64,000 bases of DNA, taken from positions 310,001-374,000 of the forward strand of contig JAHCHO010000001.1 of the NCBI GenBank assembly GCA_026129685.1. Direction: 5' to 3'. Every line of letters begins with the position of its first letter. Within the stretch, counting starts at the first letter, position 1. Shown in pieces: positions 33,299 to 41,465 of this stretch. This DNA is from Fimbriimonadaceae bacterium (GTDB lineage Bacteria > Armatimonadota > Fimbriimonadia > Fimbriimonadales > Fimbriimonadaceae). The notes beneath the pieces were generated by a model. The model did no database searches. It was given only the letters and a program-made list of their open reading frames with translations, and had not been told where the DNA came from. The position numbers and the translations under genes were made by a program.

Positions 33299-35172
33299 GC
33301 GAGGAGAAAGACCCGACCGCCAACTACGCGTTCGACCCCCTGACCGGCGACCCGAGCTCGCGCTGGGGCCGCCGCGGATCGGAAGGTCGCGAACCCGTCC
33401 CTGAAATTGCCGGGTACGCGTTTCGCGACAAACTCGGCGAAGGCGGGATGGCCTCCGTGTGGACCGCGATGTACGTCCCCCTCAACCAACTGCGCGCGGT
33501 CAAGGTCCTCACCCCCGAACTCGCTCAAGACCGCGACTTCGTCACCCGTTTCTCCCAGGAGGCTAAGGCCCTCGGCCGCCTCGAACACCCCGCCATCGTC
33601 AAGGTCTACGACGCGAACGCCGAACACGTGCCTCCGTACATCGCCATGCAGTGGGTCGAGGGCAAAACCCTCGCCGAGCGACTCAAAGCGGGTCCCCTCG
33701 CCCCGAACGAAGCAATCCCCCTCTTCGAGCAACTCGCCGCCGGACTCGACTACGCGCACAAGCTCGGCTTCACCCACCGCGATATCAAACCGTCCAACGT
33801 GATGATCACCCCGGCGGGCAAGGCGCTCCTCATCGACTTCGGTGTCGCCAGCATGCTCGGCAACGACCACGGCGACGGACACACGCTTACCGGCACCACC
33901 CGCTACCTGTCGCCGGAAGTCGTCTCCGGGCGGATGGCCACCGCCGCCAGCGATCTCTGGTCCTTCGCCGTCATGATCTACCGATCGCTGGCGGGACACC
34001 TCCCGTTCGACGATCCCAACCCCGACTCGGTCCTTCGCAAAATCGCGCACGACGCCCCCGCCGCCCCGCGCAACGTCTCACCGCGGGTTCGCGCGTTCCT
34101 CCTCAAAGCGCTCGACAAGGACCCCAAGCAGCGCTTCGCCAGTGCGACCGAAATGGTCTCCGAGCTTCGCCGGGCCGCCGTTCCCATCAGCCTTCCCATC
34201 GGGAAGGAGGGCTTCCGGCTCGGTCTGGCGGCGACCCTCTTCGCGGTGGTCGTGGTCGTGGCGGGTGGATTGGGCGCGTACCTGGTCGTCGCCGGCCAGA
34301 ACAAGGCCGCTCCCGTCTTCGTGGCGAACCCCACCCCCGCCGAATCGCCCGCGCCCGTCGCGCTGGCCCCGCGCACGGCGGCCCCGCCGCCAACCGAGGC
34401 GATCGACCCGCGGGTCACCGAGGCCAAGGGCGTCTGGTACGGCGCCTGCGGCGACGACAAGTACCTCGAGGGGTTTCTCGATCCCCTGGGCGGTCCGCGC
34501 TTTCGCTTCGTCGCCAACGTCCGTAGCACCGGCGGCTTGATCCCGGTCGAAGCCGAGGGGGAGTTCATCGACGCCGGCCGAACCTTCAGCGTCAAGGGGC
34601 CGGATGGGTTCGCCTTCAACGGAGACCTGAGCGAGGACGGCTCCCGGTTGTCCGGCGATCTCGCGCTCGGCCAAAACCCGAACCGCGCCCTCTTCACGCG
34701 GGGTGAGGACCTCCCGACCACCCCGTACGACAACGCCGAACGCGGCTACGGCTTCGACGTCCCCAAGGGATGGACGTTCACCGAGTCTCTCGACGGCGAC
34801 GCGAGTCGTCTGCTGGTCGCCCCCGTCGGCTACCCCGGGGTCCAGGTCCTCGTGCTCGTCGCCCCCGACCCCCAGGGATCGACGGTGGCGTCCGTCCTGG
34901 AAGCTCGCGCTGCCGCTCTCAGCGAGCACGGCCGGTACGACCGCCAAGCCACGAACCCGAACGCCGCCCTCGGCGACCGCAAAGCCGTCCAGTGGGACTT
35001 CCTCTACCGACCGACCGAGGGCCGGACCGTTCAAGGCTCCGCCGTCGCCCTGTTGCGCGGCACGACGAGTCTTCTCTTCGAGGTCACGATGCCGGTGGGC
35101 GAGGAACGCGTATGGGCCGCCCCCGTGGAGCGCCTCCGCCGCAGTTTCCGCTACAAGGACGCTCTGGACTAA
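33295..35172 (+). CDS. Transmembrane serine/threonine protein kinase (Hanks type)
   Basis: 625 residues. The kinase domain covers residues about 40-295: glycine loop KLGEGGMASVW, Lys70, Glu89, catalytic HRDIKPSN (Asp163), DFG at 181-183 and activation loop TGTTRYLSPE. A single transmembrane helix spans about 309-334 (AATLFAVVVVVAGGLGAYLV), followed by a Pro/Ala-rich linker and an extracytoplasmic region of about 260 residues. That region contains a small beta domain (GVWYGACGDDKYLEGFLDPL) and a PsbP-like segment (YGFDVPKGWTFTESLDG). The ligand of the outer domain is unknown. Kinase, phosphatase and FHA genes form a complete phospho-signalling cassette. Confidence 0.96.
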   Translation: MSEEKDPTANYAFDPLTGDPSSRWGRRGSEGREPVPEIAGYAFRDKLGEGGMASVWTAMYVPLNQLRAVKVLTPELAQDRDFVTRFSQEAKALGRLEHPAIVKVYDANAEHVPPYIAMQWVEGKTLAERLKAGPLAPNEAIPLFEQLAAGLDYAHKLGFTHRDIKPSNVMITPAGKALLIDFGVASMLGNDHGDGHTLTGTTRYLSPEVVSGRMATAASDLWSFAVMIYRSLAGHLPFDDPNPDSVLRKIAHDAPAAPRNVSPRVRAFLLKALDKDPKQRFASATEMVSELRRAAVPISLPIGKEGFRLGLAATLFAVVVVVAGGLGAYLVVAGQNKAAPVFVANPTPAESPAPVALAPRTAAPPPTEAIDPRVTEAKGVWYGACGDDKYLEGFLDPLGGPRFRFVANVRSTGGLIPVEAEGEFIDAGRTFSVKGPDGFAFNGDLSEDGSRLSGDLALGQNPNRALFTRGEDLPTTPYDNAERGYGFDVPKGWTFTESLDGDASRLLVAPVGYPGVQVLVLVAPDPQGSTVASVLEARAAALSEHGRYDRQATNPNAALGDRKAVQWDFLYRPTEGRTVQGSAVALLRGTTSLLFEVTMPVGEERVWAAPVERLRRSFRYKDALD

Positions 35173-35705
35173 AAGCGGCTGATGGTGATCGTGCCCACGT
35201 TCTGGTAGGTCCCGCCCCCCGCCCCCGGCGGCACCGTCACCCGTCGCGTCAGATTCAGGTAGAGCGTTCCGCCCGTCTCCTCCGGAGCGATCGGACGCCC
35301 GCCGAACGTCCCGTTCACGTGGTTCGCGGGCACCAGGCTGGTGTCAATAAGGGTCGCCCCCGACGCCACCGCCGTGAGTTGGAGCCACAGGGGCAAGGAC
35401 TGCGCGCCCGAAGCCGAGCCGCTCGTCTTCTGAAGGTCGCCAAAACCATCGAGTTGGACCAGCACCGGTTGGTTGTGCAGCACCGTGAGCGTCTCCGTCC
35501 GCGTGTCCTCGCCCGCCCCAAAGCCGTCCACGCTCCATTGCACTCCCAGATTGCCGCGCACATAGAGGAACGGCGCCTCGTACTTTGGGGGCGGCCCGCC
35601 GGGCGAACCTTTCGCCGCTTTGGGGAGGGACTGCGCCGACGCCGAGCCGACCATGACCCCAAGGGCAAGGCTGGCGATCAGGCCTCGGACCGTGCGCGTG
35701 TTCAT
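35169..35705 (-). CDS. Exported protein of unknown function
   Basis: 178 residues from ATG 35705, convergent with the kinase and overlapping its stop by four bases. MNTRTVRGLIASLALGVMVG then SASAQ is a signal peptide. The mature protein is beta-rich with GNLGVQWSVDGFG and TLYLNLTRRVTVPPG; no family is recognised. GATACT six bases before the ATG is a weak match to the leaderless -10 pattern. A longer frame to 35738 exists but adds only unsupported residues. Confidence 0.75.
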   Translation of the reverse strand: MNTRTVRGLIASLALGVMVGSASAQSLPKAAKGSPGGPPPKYEAPFLYVRGNLGVQWSVDGFGAGEDTRTETLTVLHNQPVLVQLDGFGDLQKTSGSASGAQSLPLWLQLTAVASGATLIDTSLVPANHVNGTFGGRPIAPEETGGTLYLNLTRRVTVPPGAGGGTYQNVGTITISRF

Positions 35706-35784
35706 GGCGTTAGTATCGCCGTTAGGCTCCTCCCTCAAAGTCCCACCTTACGGGCACGTGTATGTACCGGCCCACCCAATGCAA

Positions 35785-35814
35785 GGCGGGGCGTCCCGAA
35801 AGGGACGCCCCGCC
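35785..35814 (-). terminator. Perfect 13-bp hairpin with GAAA tetraloop after the polysaccharide-export gene
   Basis: GGCGGGGCGTCCC (35785-35797), loop GAAA and GGGACGCCCCGCC (35802-35814) form an uninterrupted 13-pair stem. It lies 22 bases after the stop at 35836 on the minus strand. The T-tract beyond it is weak, so it may act with Rho or as an mRNA 3' stabiliser rather than as a classical intrinsic terminator. Confidence 0.7.
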
Positions 35815-35835
35815 AAAGACAACCCTAAGGGCCGC

Positions 35836-36774
35836 CTAGCCGCCGAGCAACCGCAGGAAGCTCTGCTCCTGGAAGAAACGATCGAGGAAGAACAGGGTGC
35901 TGGCGATCGTGCCGACGCGCTGGATGTCCGGCGTGGCCGTCTCCGGCACGAAGATCATGTCGTTCGCCTGGAGGACCAGGTTCTGCGTGCTGTCGCCCTT
36001 GTTGATGAAGTTGACCAGGTTGCAGCGAATCCGCATGTACTGGCCCGGCATCCCCGGCAGTTCGCGGATCACGAACACGTCGCTCAACTTCGTGATGTAG
36101 CGGACCGAACCCCCGCCCAGCGTCACCGCGTCCATGAGCGTCATCGGCTCTCGGAACGGGAACGCCCCCGGTCGGTTCACCGCGCCCAGAACGACGATCC
36201 GGTTCTTCACGTCCTCCGGCACGACGAGTTCGTCGCCGTCCTGAAGCTCGTAATTCTGCGACGTGTCGCCAAGGCGCAACATCGCATAGAGGTCGATCGG
36301 GATCAACTCGGGAGAGGACGACCGTCGGAGGTACGCGTGGCGCAGGTCCGAACGATCCGGCACCGGACCGCCGCCCGCCGCGAGGAGCGTGAGCACGGAG
36401 TCCCCGGCGCGGAAGTTCTCGACCACGTTCGGGCGAGAAACGAATCCGGTGACCGAGGCACGGATCAGCCGGTACTGGATGATCGTGACGGACACCACCG
36501 GGTCGCGCAAGTTCAACTTGACGCGGTACAGGTCGGTGAGCTCTTCCTCGAGCTCCTTCGTCGTTTTTCCGGCGGCGCGCACCGTGCCCACATAGGGGGC
36601 GCTGATGTTGCCGTCGGGGCCGACTGGGATCTGGATGTTCGCGGGCGTCTCGCCGTAAACGAGAATGAGCACGACATCGTCGGTGCGCAGTCGGTAGCTG
36701 CCTTCCTTGGACTGGGCAAAGCTCGCGACGCTGAGGAGAAGTGCGAGCAAAGCCGCTAGGATTCCTTTGACCAT
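35836..36774 (-). CDS. Polysaccharide export protein, Wza-like (Poly_export and SLBB domains)
   Basis: 312 residues. The signal peptide MVKGILAALLALLLSVASFA is followed by the Poly_export domain (YRLRTDDVVLILVYGE; VGPDGNISAPYVGTVRAAG), then SLBB-type repeats (ASVTGFVSRPNVVENFRAGD and VVLGAVNRPGAFPFREPMTL). The short hydrophobic C-terminus (IASTLFFLDRFF) is not an obvious Wza amphipathic helix. It would form the outer-membrane channel for capsule or exopolysaccharide. No cysteine lipobox is present, unlike Wza. No polymerase or flippase gene is adjacent. The start has GGAAG close upstream and a TATAAT about 56 bases upstream. Confidence 0.9.
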   Translation of the reverse strand: MVKGILAALLALLLSVASFAQSKEGSYRLRTDDVVLILVYGETPANIQIPVGPDGNISAPYVGTVRAAGKTTKELEEELTDLYRVKLNLRDPVVSVTIIQYRLIRASVTGFVSRPNVVENFRAGDSVLTLLAAGGGPVPDRSDLRHAYLRRSSSPELIPIDLYAMLRLGDTSQNYELQDGDELVVPEDVKNRIVVLGAVNRPGAFPFREPMTLMDAVTLGGGSVRYITKLSDVFVIRELPGMPGQYMRIRCNLVNFINKGDSTQNLVLQANDMIFVPETATPDIQRVGTIASTLFFLDRFFQEQSFLRLLGG

Positions 36775-36829
36775 AGCTTCCAACCCGATTTTAGCGACTC
36801 GGAGAGTCGAATCGAAAGAGACCGCCGCG

Positions 36830-36835
36830 ATTATA
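36830..36835 (-). promoter_or_regulatory. TATAAT -10 box of the polysaccharide-export gene
   Basis: A perfect TATAAT on the minus strand overlaps the rsmI stop codon. Transcription would begin near 36823 and give a leader of about 50 bases before ATG 36774. No good -35 is visible. Confidence 0.6.
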
Positions 36836-37556
36836 CATGAGAATCGGCGGCCCACCCCGCCGATTCCTCGCGATCGCCGCGCCGAAGCCCCTCGAAAACC
36901 ACCGTCAGTTCACCCTTCCGGGGCACCACCCCCGCCGAAGGCACCATCGGCAACCGATCGCGGTACACCTGCTGATGCGCTTTCGTCATCTCTCGGCACA
37001 GGGCGTAGCGCCGCTCGCCCAGGCAACGACCCGCTTCCACGAGCAACCGGTCCAGACGAAACGGCGACTCGAACAGCACCAGCGTGAGCGGCGACTCGGC
37101 GAACGTCGTCAGTTGCTCCCGAATCGCCCCCGGCTTTCGGCCAAGAAACCCCAGGAACGCGAACCTCTGGGCGTAAAAACCGCTCAGCGCGAGCGCCGTC
37201 GTGACCGCGCTCGCGCCGGGGATCGCATCGACCTCAAGGTCGGCCTCGCGGCACAGATCCACCAGCCGAGAACCGGGGTCGCTGATCGAAGGCATTCCCG
37301 CGTCCGTCAGGGCGGCCAAGATCTGCCCCTGCCGGATGTCCTCCACGAACGACGCGATCTTGGCATCGACCGTATGTTCGTTGAGGACGCGCATCGGCTT
37401 GTGAATCGCCAGCACGCTCTGGAGTTTGCCGCTGACGCGCGTGTCCTCCACCAGCCAACCGTCCGCCTCGCCAAGCGCCGCACGCGCCCGGTCGGTCAAG
37501 TCGCCCAGATTCCCGATCGGGGTCCCGACGACGATGAGACGACCCGCGTCCGACAT
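36831..37556 (-). CDS. rsmI: 16S rRNA 2'-O-ribose methyltransferase RsmI (C1402)
   Basis: 241 residues of the tetrapyrrole-methylase fold. Family landmarks are VVGTPIGNLGDLTDRA at the N-terminus, EDTRVSGKL, AALTDAGMPSISDPG and IPGASAVTTALALSG. It 2'-O-methylates C1402 of 16S rRNA with SAM. It is somewhat shorter than the usual 270-290 residues because the C-terminal helical extension is reduced. The ATG has TAATCT ending six bases upstream, indicating a leaderless transcript separate from fabH. Confidence 0.95.
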   Translation of the reverse strand: MSDAGRLIVVGTPIGNLGDLTDRARAALGEADGWLVEDTRVSGKLQSVLAIHKPMRVLNEHTVDAKIASFVEDIRQGQILAALTDAGMPSISDPGSRLVDLCREADLEVDAIPGASAVTTALALSGFYAQRFAFLGFLGRKPGAIREQLTTFAESPLTLVLFESPFRLDRLLVEAGRCLGERRYALCREMTKAHQQVYRDRLPMVPSAGVVPRKGELTVVFEGLRRGDREESAGWAADSHV

Positions 37557-37562
37557 TCGCTC

Positions 37563-37568
37563 AGATTA
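37563..37568 (-). promoter_or_regulatory. TAATCT -10-like box, leaderless start of rsmI
   Basis: TAATCT on the minus strand ends six bases before the rsmI ATG at 37556. No Shine-Dalgarno sequence is present. Confidence 0.5.
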
Positions 37569-37581
37569 CCGGCCCGCGGGG

Positions 37582-38565
37582 CTACCAGCGGATCACGTTC
37601 GCGCCCCACACAAGTCCCGCGCCGAATCCGACCGTCAGTACCGCCATGCCCTTCTGCAGGCGACCCTGTTGCTCCGCTTCGTACAGGCCGAGGGGAATGG
37701 AGCCGGCGCTTGTGTTGCCGTAGCGGTCCACGTTCACGAACACCTTGTCGTCCGGCAGCGCCAATCGCTTGGCCGCCGACTCGATGATGCGCAGGTTCGC
37801 CTGATGCGGGACGAACAGGTCGATGTCCGTCGTTTTCAGACCCGCCTCCTCGAGCACGCGCAGGCACGCGTCCCCCATCGCGGTGACCGCGAATCGGTAG
37901 ACCTCGCGCCCGTTCATATAGATGTATGGGTTGTACTTGACGGAATCGGGGTGGCCGACCGGATGGAACGAACCTCCGACCTCGAGCCGGATGTGTTCGG
38001 CGCCCCCACCGTCCGAACGCAACACCGTCTTGATCACGCCACGCTCCGACTCCTCGCCCTTAAGGACGACCGCCCCCGCCCCGTCGCCGAACAAGATGCA
38101 CGTCGAGCGGTCCGTCCAGTCGCAGAACTTGCTGAGCACGTCCACCCCGATAACCAACGCGGTGTCGATCGCCCCGTTCTCGACCATCGCCGCCGCGTTC
38201 GCCAGCGAGTAAATGAAGCCCGCGCAGGCCGCGCCCAGATCGTACGCCCCCGCGTACTTGGCCCCGATCGCCTTCTGGACGATCGACGCCGTCGAGGGAA
38301 AGTGCATGTCGCCCGTCACCGTTCCCACGACGACCAACTCGATCTCCTCGGCCGAAACACCGGCCCGCTCCAGCGCCTCCACCGAAGCACGGGCCGCCAA
38401 GGTGCTCGCCACTTCGTCCGGCCCACAGATCCGGCGTTCCCGAATTCCAGTCCGTTGGACGATCCACTCGTCGTTCGTGTCCACCATGGTGGAAATCTCG
38501 TCGTTGGTCAGGATGCGGTCGGGGACCGCATGGCCGATGGCTTGGATGACGGCGCGTCGTTTCAT
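37582..38565 (-). CDS. fabH: 3-oxoacyl-ACP synthase III (KASIII)
   Basis: 327 residues. It starts fatty-acid elongation by condensing an acyl-CoA with malonyl-ACP. The catalytic triad is visible as Cys114 in DLGAACAGFIYS, His254 in FVPHQANLRI and Asn284 in RYGNTSAGS. ATG 38565 overlaps the plsX stop (ATGA at 38562-38565). The plsX-fabH order is conserved in bacteria. Confidence 0.97.
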   Translation of the reverse strand: MKRRAVIQAIGHAVPDRILTNDEISTMVDTNDEWIVQRTGIRERRICGPDEVASTLAARASVEALERAGVSAEEIELVVVGTVTGDMHFPSTASIVQKAIGAKYAGAYDLGAACAGFIYSLANAAAMVENGAIDTALVIGVDVLSKFCDWTDRSTCILFGDGAGAVVLKGEESERGVIKTVLRSDGGGAEHIRLEVGGSFHPVGHPDSVKYNPYIYMNGREVYRFAVTAMGDACLRVLEEAGLKTTDIDLFVPHQANLRIIESAAKRLALPDDKVFVNVDRYGNTSAGSIPLGLYEAEQQGRLQKGMAVLTVGFGAGLVWGANVIRW

Positions 38566-39554
38566 GGGGCGGGCTCGGAGGCTTGGAAGCTCTCACGGAT
38601 GGACTCGACCAGTCGGTTCTCGGTCGCGCGATGCGCGATCCGAATCGCGTTGCGAATCGCCTTCGCGTTGCTGCGCCCGTGGCCGATCACGCACAGCCCG
38701 TTGAGGCCCAGCAAGGGCGACCCGCCGGTCTCGGCGTAATCGAGCTTCCTGCGGAGGGGGGCCATCACTCGCTTCATCGGATAGAAAAACGCGCGCAGAA
38801 ACGGATTCACGGGAATCTGGGCGCGGATGGTGTCGATGATGAACTCGCCCACGCCTTCGCTGGTCTTCAGGACGATGTTCCCGACGAACGCGTCGCATAC
38901 GATGACGTCGCACTCCGTCCGAAACATGTCCTTCCCTTCGATATTGCCCGCAAACCACGAATGGGCGCTGAGCAGCTTGTAGGCCTGTTTGGCGAACGCG
39001 TTGCCTTTTCCGGGCTCCTCGCCGATGTTCAGTAGGTGCACCTTGGGATGGGGCCGGTCCATGACCTTCTGCGCGTAGCGCCTCCCCATAATCGCAAACT
39101 CCACCAGATGCTCGGGGTCCACGTCCGGACTCGCCCCCGCGTCGAGCAGCACGAACCCGCCGTGGTGGCTGGGGAACACGCTCCCGATCGCCGGCCGATG
39201 AACCCCCGCCACCTGACGCCAGCTGAGCAGGCTCGCCGCGCTCGCCGCCCCCGTGTTCCCCGCCGAAACGAGACTCGACGCCCTGCCCTGCTTGACGAGT
39301 TCGGCCGCCACGACCAGCGACGAGTCGCGCTTCTTCCGAATTCCCTCGGTGGGCGACTCGTGCATCGCGATCACCTCGGAGGCGTGATGGAGGTCAAGAT
39401 TGGCGGGAAGCCGTTTCGGAAGGTACGGCTCCATCTGGGCAAGGTCGCCGACCAAGATGATCCGTCCCGTGATCATCGCCGCCGCTTCGACCGCCCCATG
39501 GACGATTTCCCGGGGAGCGTGGTCTCCCCCCATCCCGTCCACCGCCACGATCAC
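38562..39554 (-). CDS. plsX: Phosphate acyltransferase PlsX
   Basis: 330 residues. It makes acyl-phosphate from acyl-ACP for phospholipid synthesis. VAVDGMGGDHAP at the N-terminus, LVSAGNTGAASAASLL, the LLDAGASPDVDPEHL block and DAFVGNIVLKTSEG are family signatures. The frame is open far upstream, but the GTG at 39554 is chosen because it overlaps the stop of the DUF177 gene (GTGA), directly preceding VIVAVDGMGG. Confidence 0.96.
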   Translation of the reverse strand: MIVAVDGMGGDHAPREIVHGAVEAAAMITGRIILVGDLAQMEPYLPKRLPANLDLHHASEVIAMHESPTEGIRKKRDSSLVVAAELVKQGRASSLVSAGNTGAASAASLLSWRQVAGVHRPAIGSVFPSHHGGFVLLDAGASPDVDPEHLVEFAIMGRRYAQKVMDRPHPKVHLLNIGEEPGKGNAFAKQAYKLLSAHSWFAGNIEGKDMFRTECDVIVCDAFVGNIVLKTSEGVGEFIIDTIRAQIPVNPFLRAFFYPMKRVMAPLRRKLDYAETGGSPLLGLNGLCVIGHGRSNAKAIRNAIRIAHRATENRLVESIRESFQASEPAP

Positions 39555-40081
39555 GCCGAGTCGTCCTCCAGCAGGTTCTTCAGTTTCTGAAACTCGTCGC
39601 GTCCGTGCGCCTCCGAAGCGTCCGCCCGCCTCTTGAGGGCAACCGGGCAGTCTCCGTCCCACCCGAACTTGCAGATCGGTTGCATGGGCAGGCTCACGAT
39701 CAGCGCTTGGCGCAACAAAGCGTCGACGATCAGCGAGTTGCCCTCGAACAATTGGTACGGTTCGTCGGGCACGACCCGGGCGAAGTCGGACAGGCCATAG
39801 GAACTGGGAACGCCTTCTACCGGGAATTGCTCGCTGAAGTCGAACGAGACGTCCAGTTCCAGCGGCCCGCCGCACCGCGCGCACTCCACGACCGCCCGCG
39901 TCTTGAACTCGCCCTTGATGAGCAACAGGTTTCCCGTGCTGACCGCCTCCAGGCTCCCGTCCAAGGGCTCGAGCAGGTCGAGGTCCTCTTCCTGGTTCAG
40001 TTCGGTCGACAACTCGAAAACGAGCGTCCGACCGGGGTGCTGAAGCGCCTCGTTCAGGTCAAGGAGGCCGTCGCGCTTCAT
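39551..40081 (-). CDS. DUF177 / YceD-family protein
   Basis: 176 residues. The family is linked to 23S rRNA accumulation and sits before rpmF-plsX-fabH in most bacteria. The CARCGGPLELDV segment and the later CKFGWDGDCPV match the two cysteine-containing elements of the family. ATG 40081 (MKRDGLLDLNEAL) fits the family start; TATTCT at 40094-40099 could be its -10. A GTG at 40111 is an alternative. rpmF (ribosomal protein L32), normally next, is absent between this gene and plsX. Confidence 0.88.
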   Translation of the reverse strand: MKRDGLLDLNEALQHPGRTLVFELSTELNQEEDLDLLEPLDGSLEAVSTGNLLLIKGEFKTRAVVECARCGGPLELDVSFDFSEQFPVEGVPSSYGLSDFARVVPDEPYQLFEGNSLIVDALLRQALIVSLPMQPICKFGWDGDCPVALKRRADASEAHGRDEFQKLKNLLEDDSA

Positions 40082-40115
40082 GGGTGGCTGAAAAGAATAC
40101 CCATTGGCCACTCCG

Positions 40116-41366
40116 TCATCGAGTCAGTTTCGCCAGCCTCACGACGGTGTTCGTGCCGTAGGGATAGCCCGTCGCCTCGACCACCACCGCTTCCCCCTCG
40201 CGCCTGACCGCCAGCGCTTCCCCGGAGTCCAACCAACGCGCCTCACGGTATCCCCCCGGAACCCCGGTGAACCGGCGCGGCCCCGGTCCCTGGCACCTCG
40301 GACCTCCCGAGGCGTACGTCGCCGCCGTCGCCGTAAGGTCGTGCACAAAGAGCAGAATCTCTTCGCCGAGCCTCAAGCCAAAGTCGGAACCCTCGCCCTG
40401 GACGCCGCACGGCTTCGCCTCGAAGAACGCCTCTCCTCCGTGAACCTCCAGCCAGTCGCCCACCTTGCGCAGCAACGCGCCCTCGTATTCGGGAATCCCG
40501 CCCTGCGCCAGCGGCCCGACGTTGAGCAAGAAGTTGGCTCCCGCCCGCCGACAGGCGCACAACTCCTCGATGACGTGCGCCGGCGATAGGTAGTTAAGGT
40601 CGCGCGCCGCCGTTCCCCAATGGTAGTTCAGGGTATGGCACATCTCCGCCGCCACGTACCGAGGGTGCCCGGTACGGTCCATCGGTTCCGGCCGGCCGCG
40701 CTCGAACGTCACCGCGTCGATCTCCGGATTCCCGAGCCTCCCCGGCTCTTCGATCCCGGTGTTGTTCACGATGATCGCGTTCGGCTGGTGTTTCCGAATC
40801 ACCGCGTACAGCGCGTCCTCTTCCCAGTCCGCGTCCTTCTTGGACCAGTTGCCGTCGAACCAAAACCCGCCGACCTCACCGTAATGCCGACACAGAACCT
40901 CGACCGACTCTCGAAGGTAAGCCAAGTAGGCCGGAAAGTCGCTCTTGAAACGGGGCTCGTTCCAGTCGAGCGTGGTGTGATAGAAGTGAGGACGAATCCC
41001 CTCCGCGCGACAACCGTCCACGAATTCCGCGATCAGGTCCCTCCCGCACGGCGTGTGCGTGACGTCCCATCGCGACAACCCGCGCGTATCGTAGAGGCTG
41101 AACCCCTCGTGGTGGCGGGTCGTCAGCGTGATGTAGCGCATCCCCGCCCGCCGCGCCAGCTTCGCCCAGGCCCGTGCGTCGAAGTCCTCCGCCGTGAAGG
41201 TCGCCATCAGCGACGGCAGGTAATCCTCCGTCGCGATCTTCTCCGCGTGCTGAACCCACTCGCCCCGACCCAACTGGGAATAGAGCCCGAAGTGAAGGAA
41301 CAGACCGTAAGACAGGCGCTCGAACGCGGCGACGCGAGGGGTGGGAGTCGGAACCGAAGGCATCAC
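40116..41366 (-). CDS. Alpha-L-fucosidase, GH29
   Basis: 416 residues. YGLFLHFGLYSQLGRGEWVQ, YITLTTRHHEGFSLYDT and DLIAEFVDGCRAEGIRPHFY are GH29 blocks; the nucleophile should be Asp171 in GGFWFDGNW. There is no signal peptide, so it probably acts on imported oligosaccharides. It carries a C-terminal beta domain. The start is GTG 41366, because TAACCT ends six bases upstream; an ATG follows as the second codon. It stops 34 bases before the DUF177 gene on the same strand. Confidence 0.94.
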   Translation of the reverse strand: MMPSVPTPTPRVAAFERLSYGLFLHFGLYSQLGRGEWVQHAEKIATEDYLPSLMATFTAEDFDARAWAKLARRAGMRYITLTTRHHEGFSLYDTRGLSRWDVTHTPCGRDLIAEFVDGCRAEGIRPHFYHTTLDWNEPRFKSDFPAYLAYLRESVEVLCRHYGEVGGFWFDGNWSKKDADWEEDALYAVIRKHQPNAIIVNNTGIEEPGRLGNPEIDAVTFERGRPEPMDRTGHPRYVAAEMCHTLNYHWGTAARDLNYLSPAHVIEELCACRRAGANFLLNVGPLAQGGIPEYEGALLRKVGDWLEVHGGEAFFEAKPCGVQGEGSDFGLRLGEEILLFVHDLTATAATYASGGPRCQGPGPRRFTGVPGGYREARWLDSGEALAVRREGEAVVVEATGYPYGTNTVVRLAKLTR

Positions 41367-41372
41367 CGCCGG

Positions 41373-41378
41373 AGGTTA
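41373..41378 (-). promoter_or_regulatory. TAACCT -10-like box, leaderless start of the fucosidase gene
   Basis: TAACCT on the minus strand ends six bases before GTG 41366, with no Shine-Dalgarno. Confidence 0.45.
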
Positions 41379-41452
41379 CACCGACGCCGCCGAACGCGAC
41401 CGGTACCGCGAAGTTCCCCGTTGTTCCCTAGCGCCGAAAGCGCCGGTTGGCC

Positions 41453-41458
41453 TATCAT
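41453..41458 (+). promoter_or_regulatory. TATCAT -10-like box, leaderless start of the lipoprotein gene
   Basis: TATCAT ends seven bases before ATG 41466. It overlaps the alternative ATG at 41457, which argues for the later start. Confidence 0.5.
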
Positions 41459-41465
41459 GGAGTCC

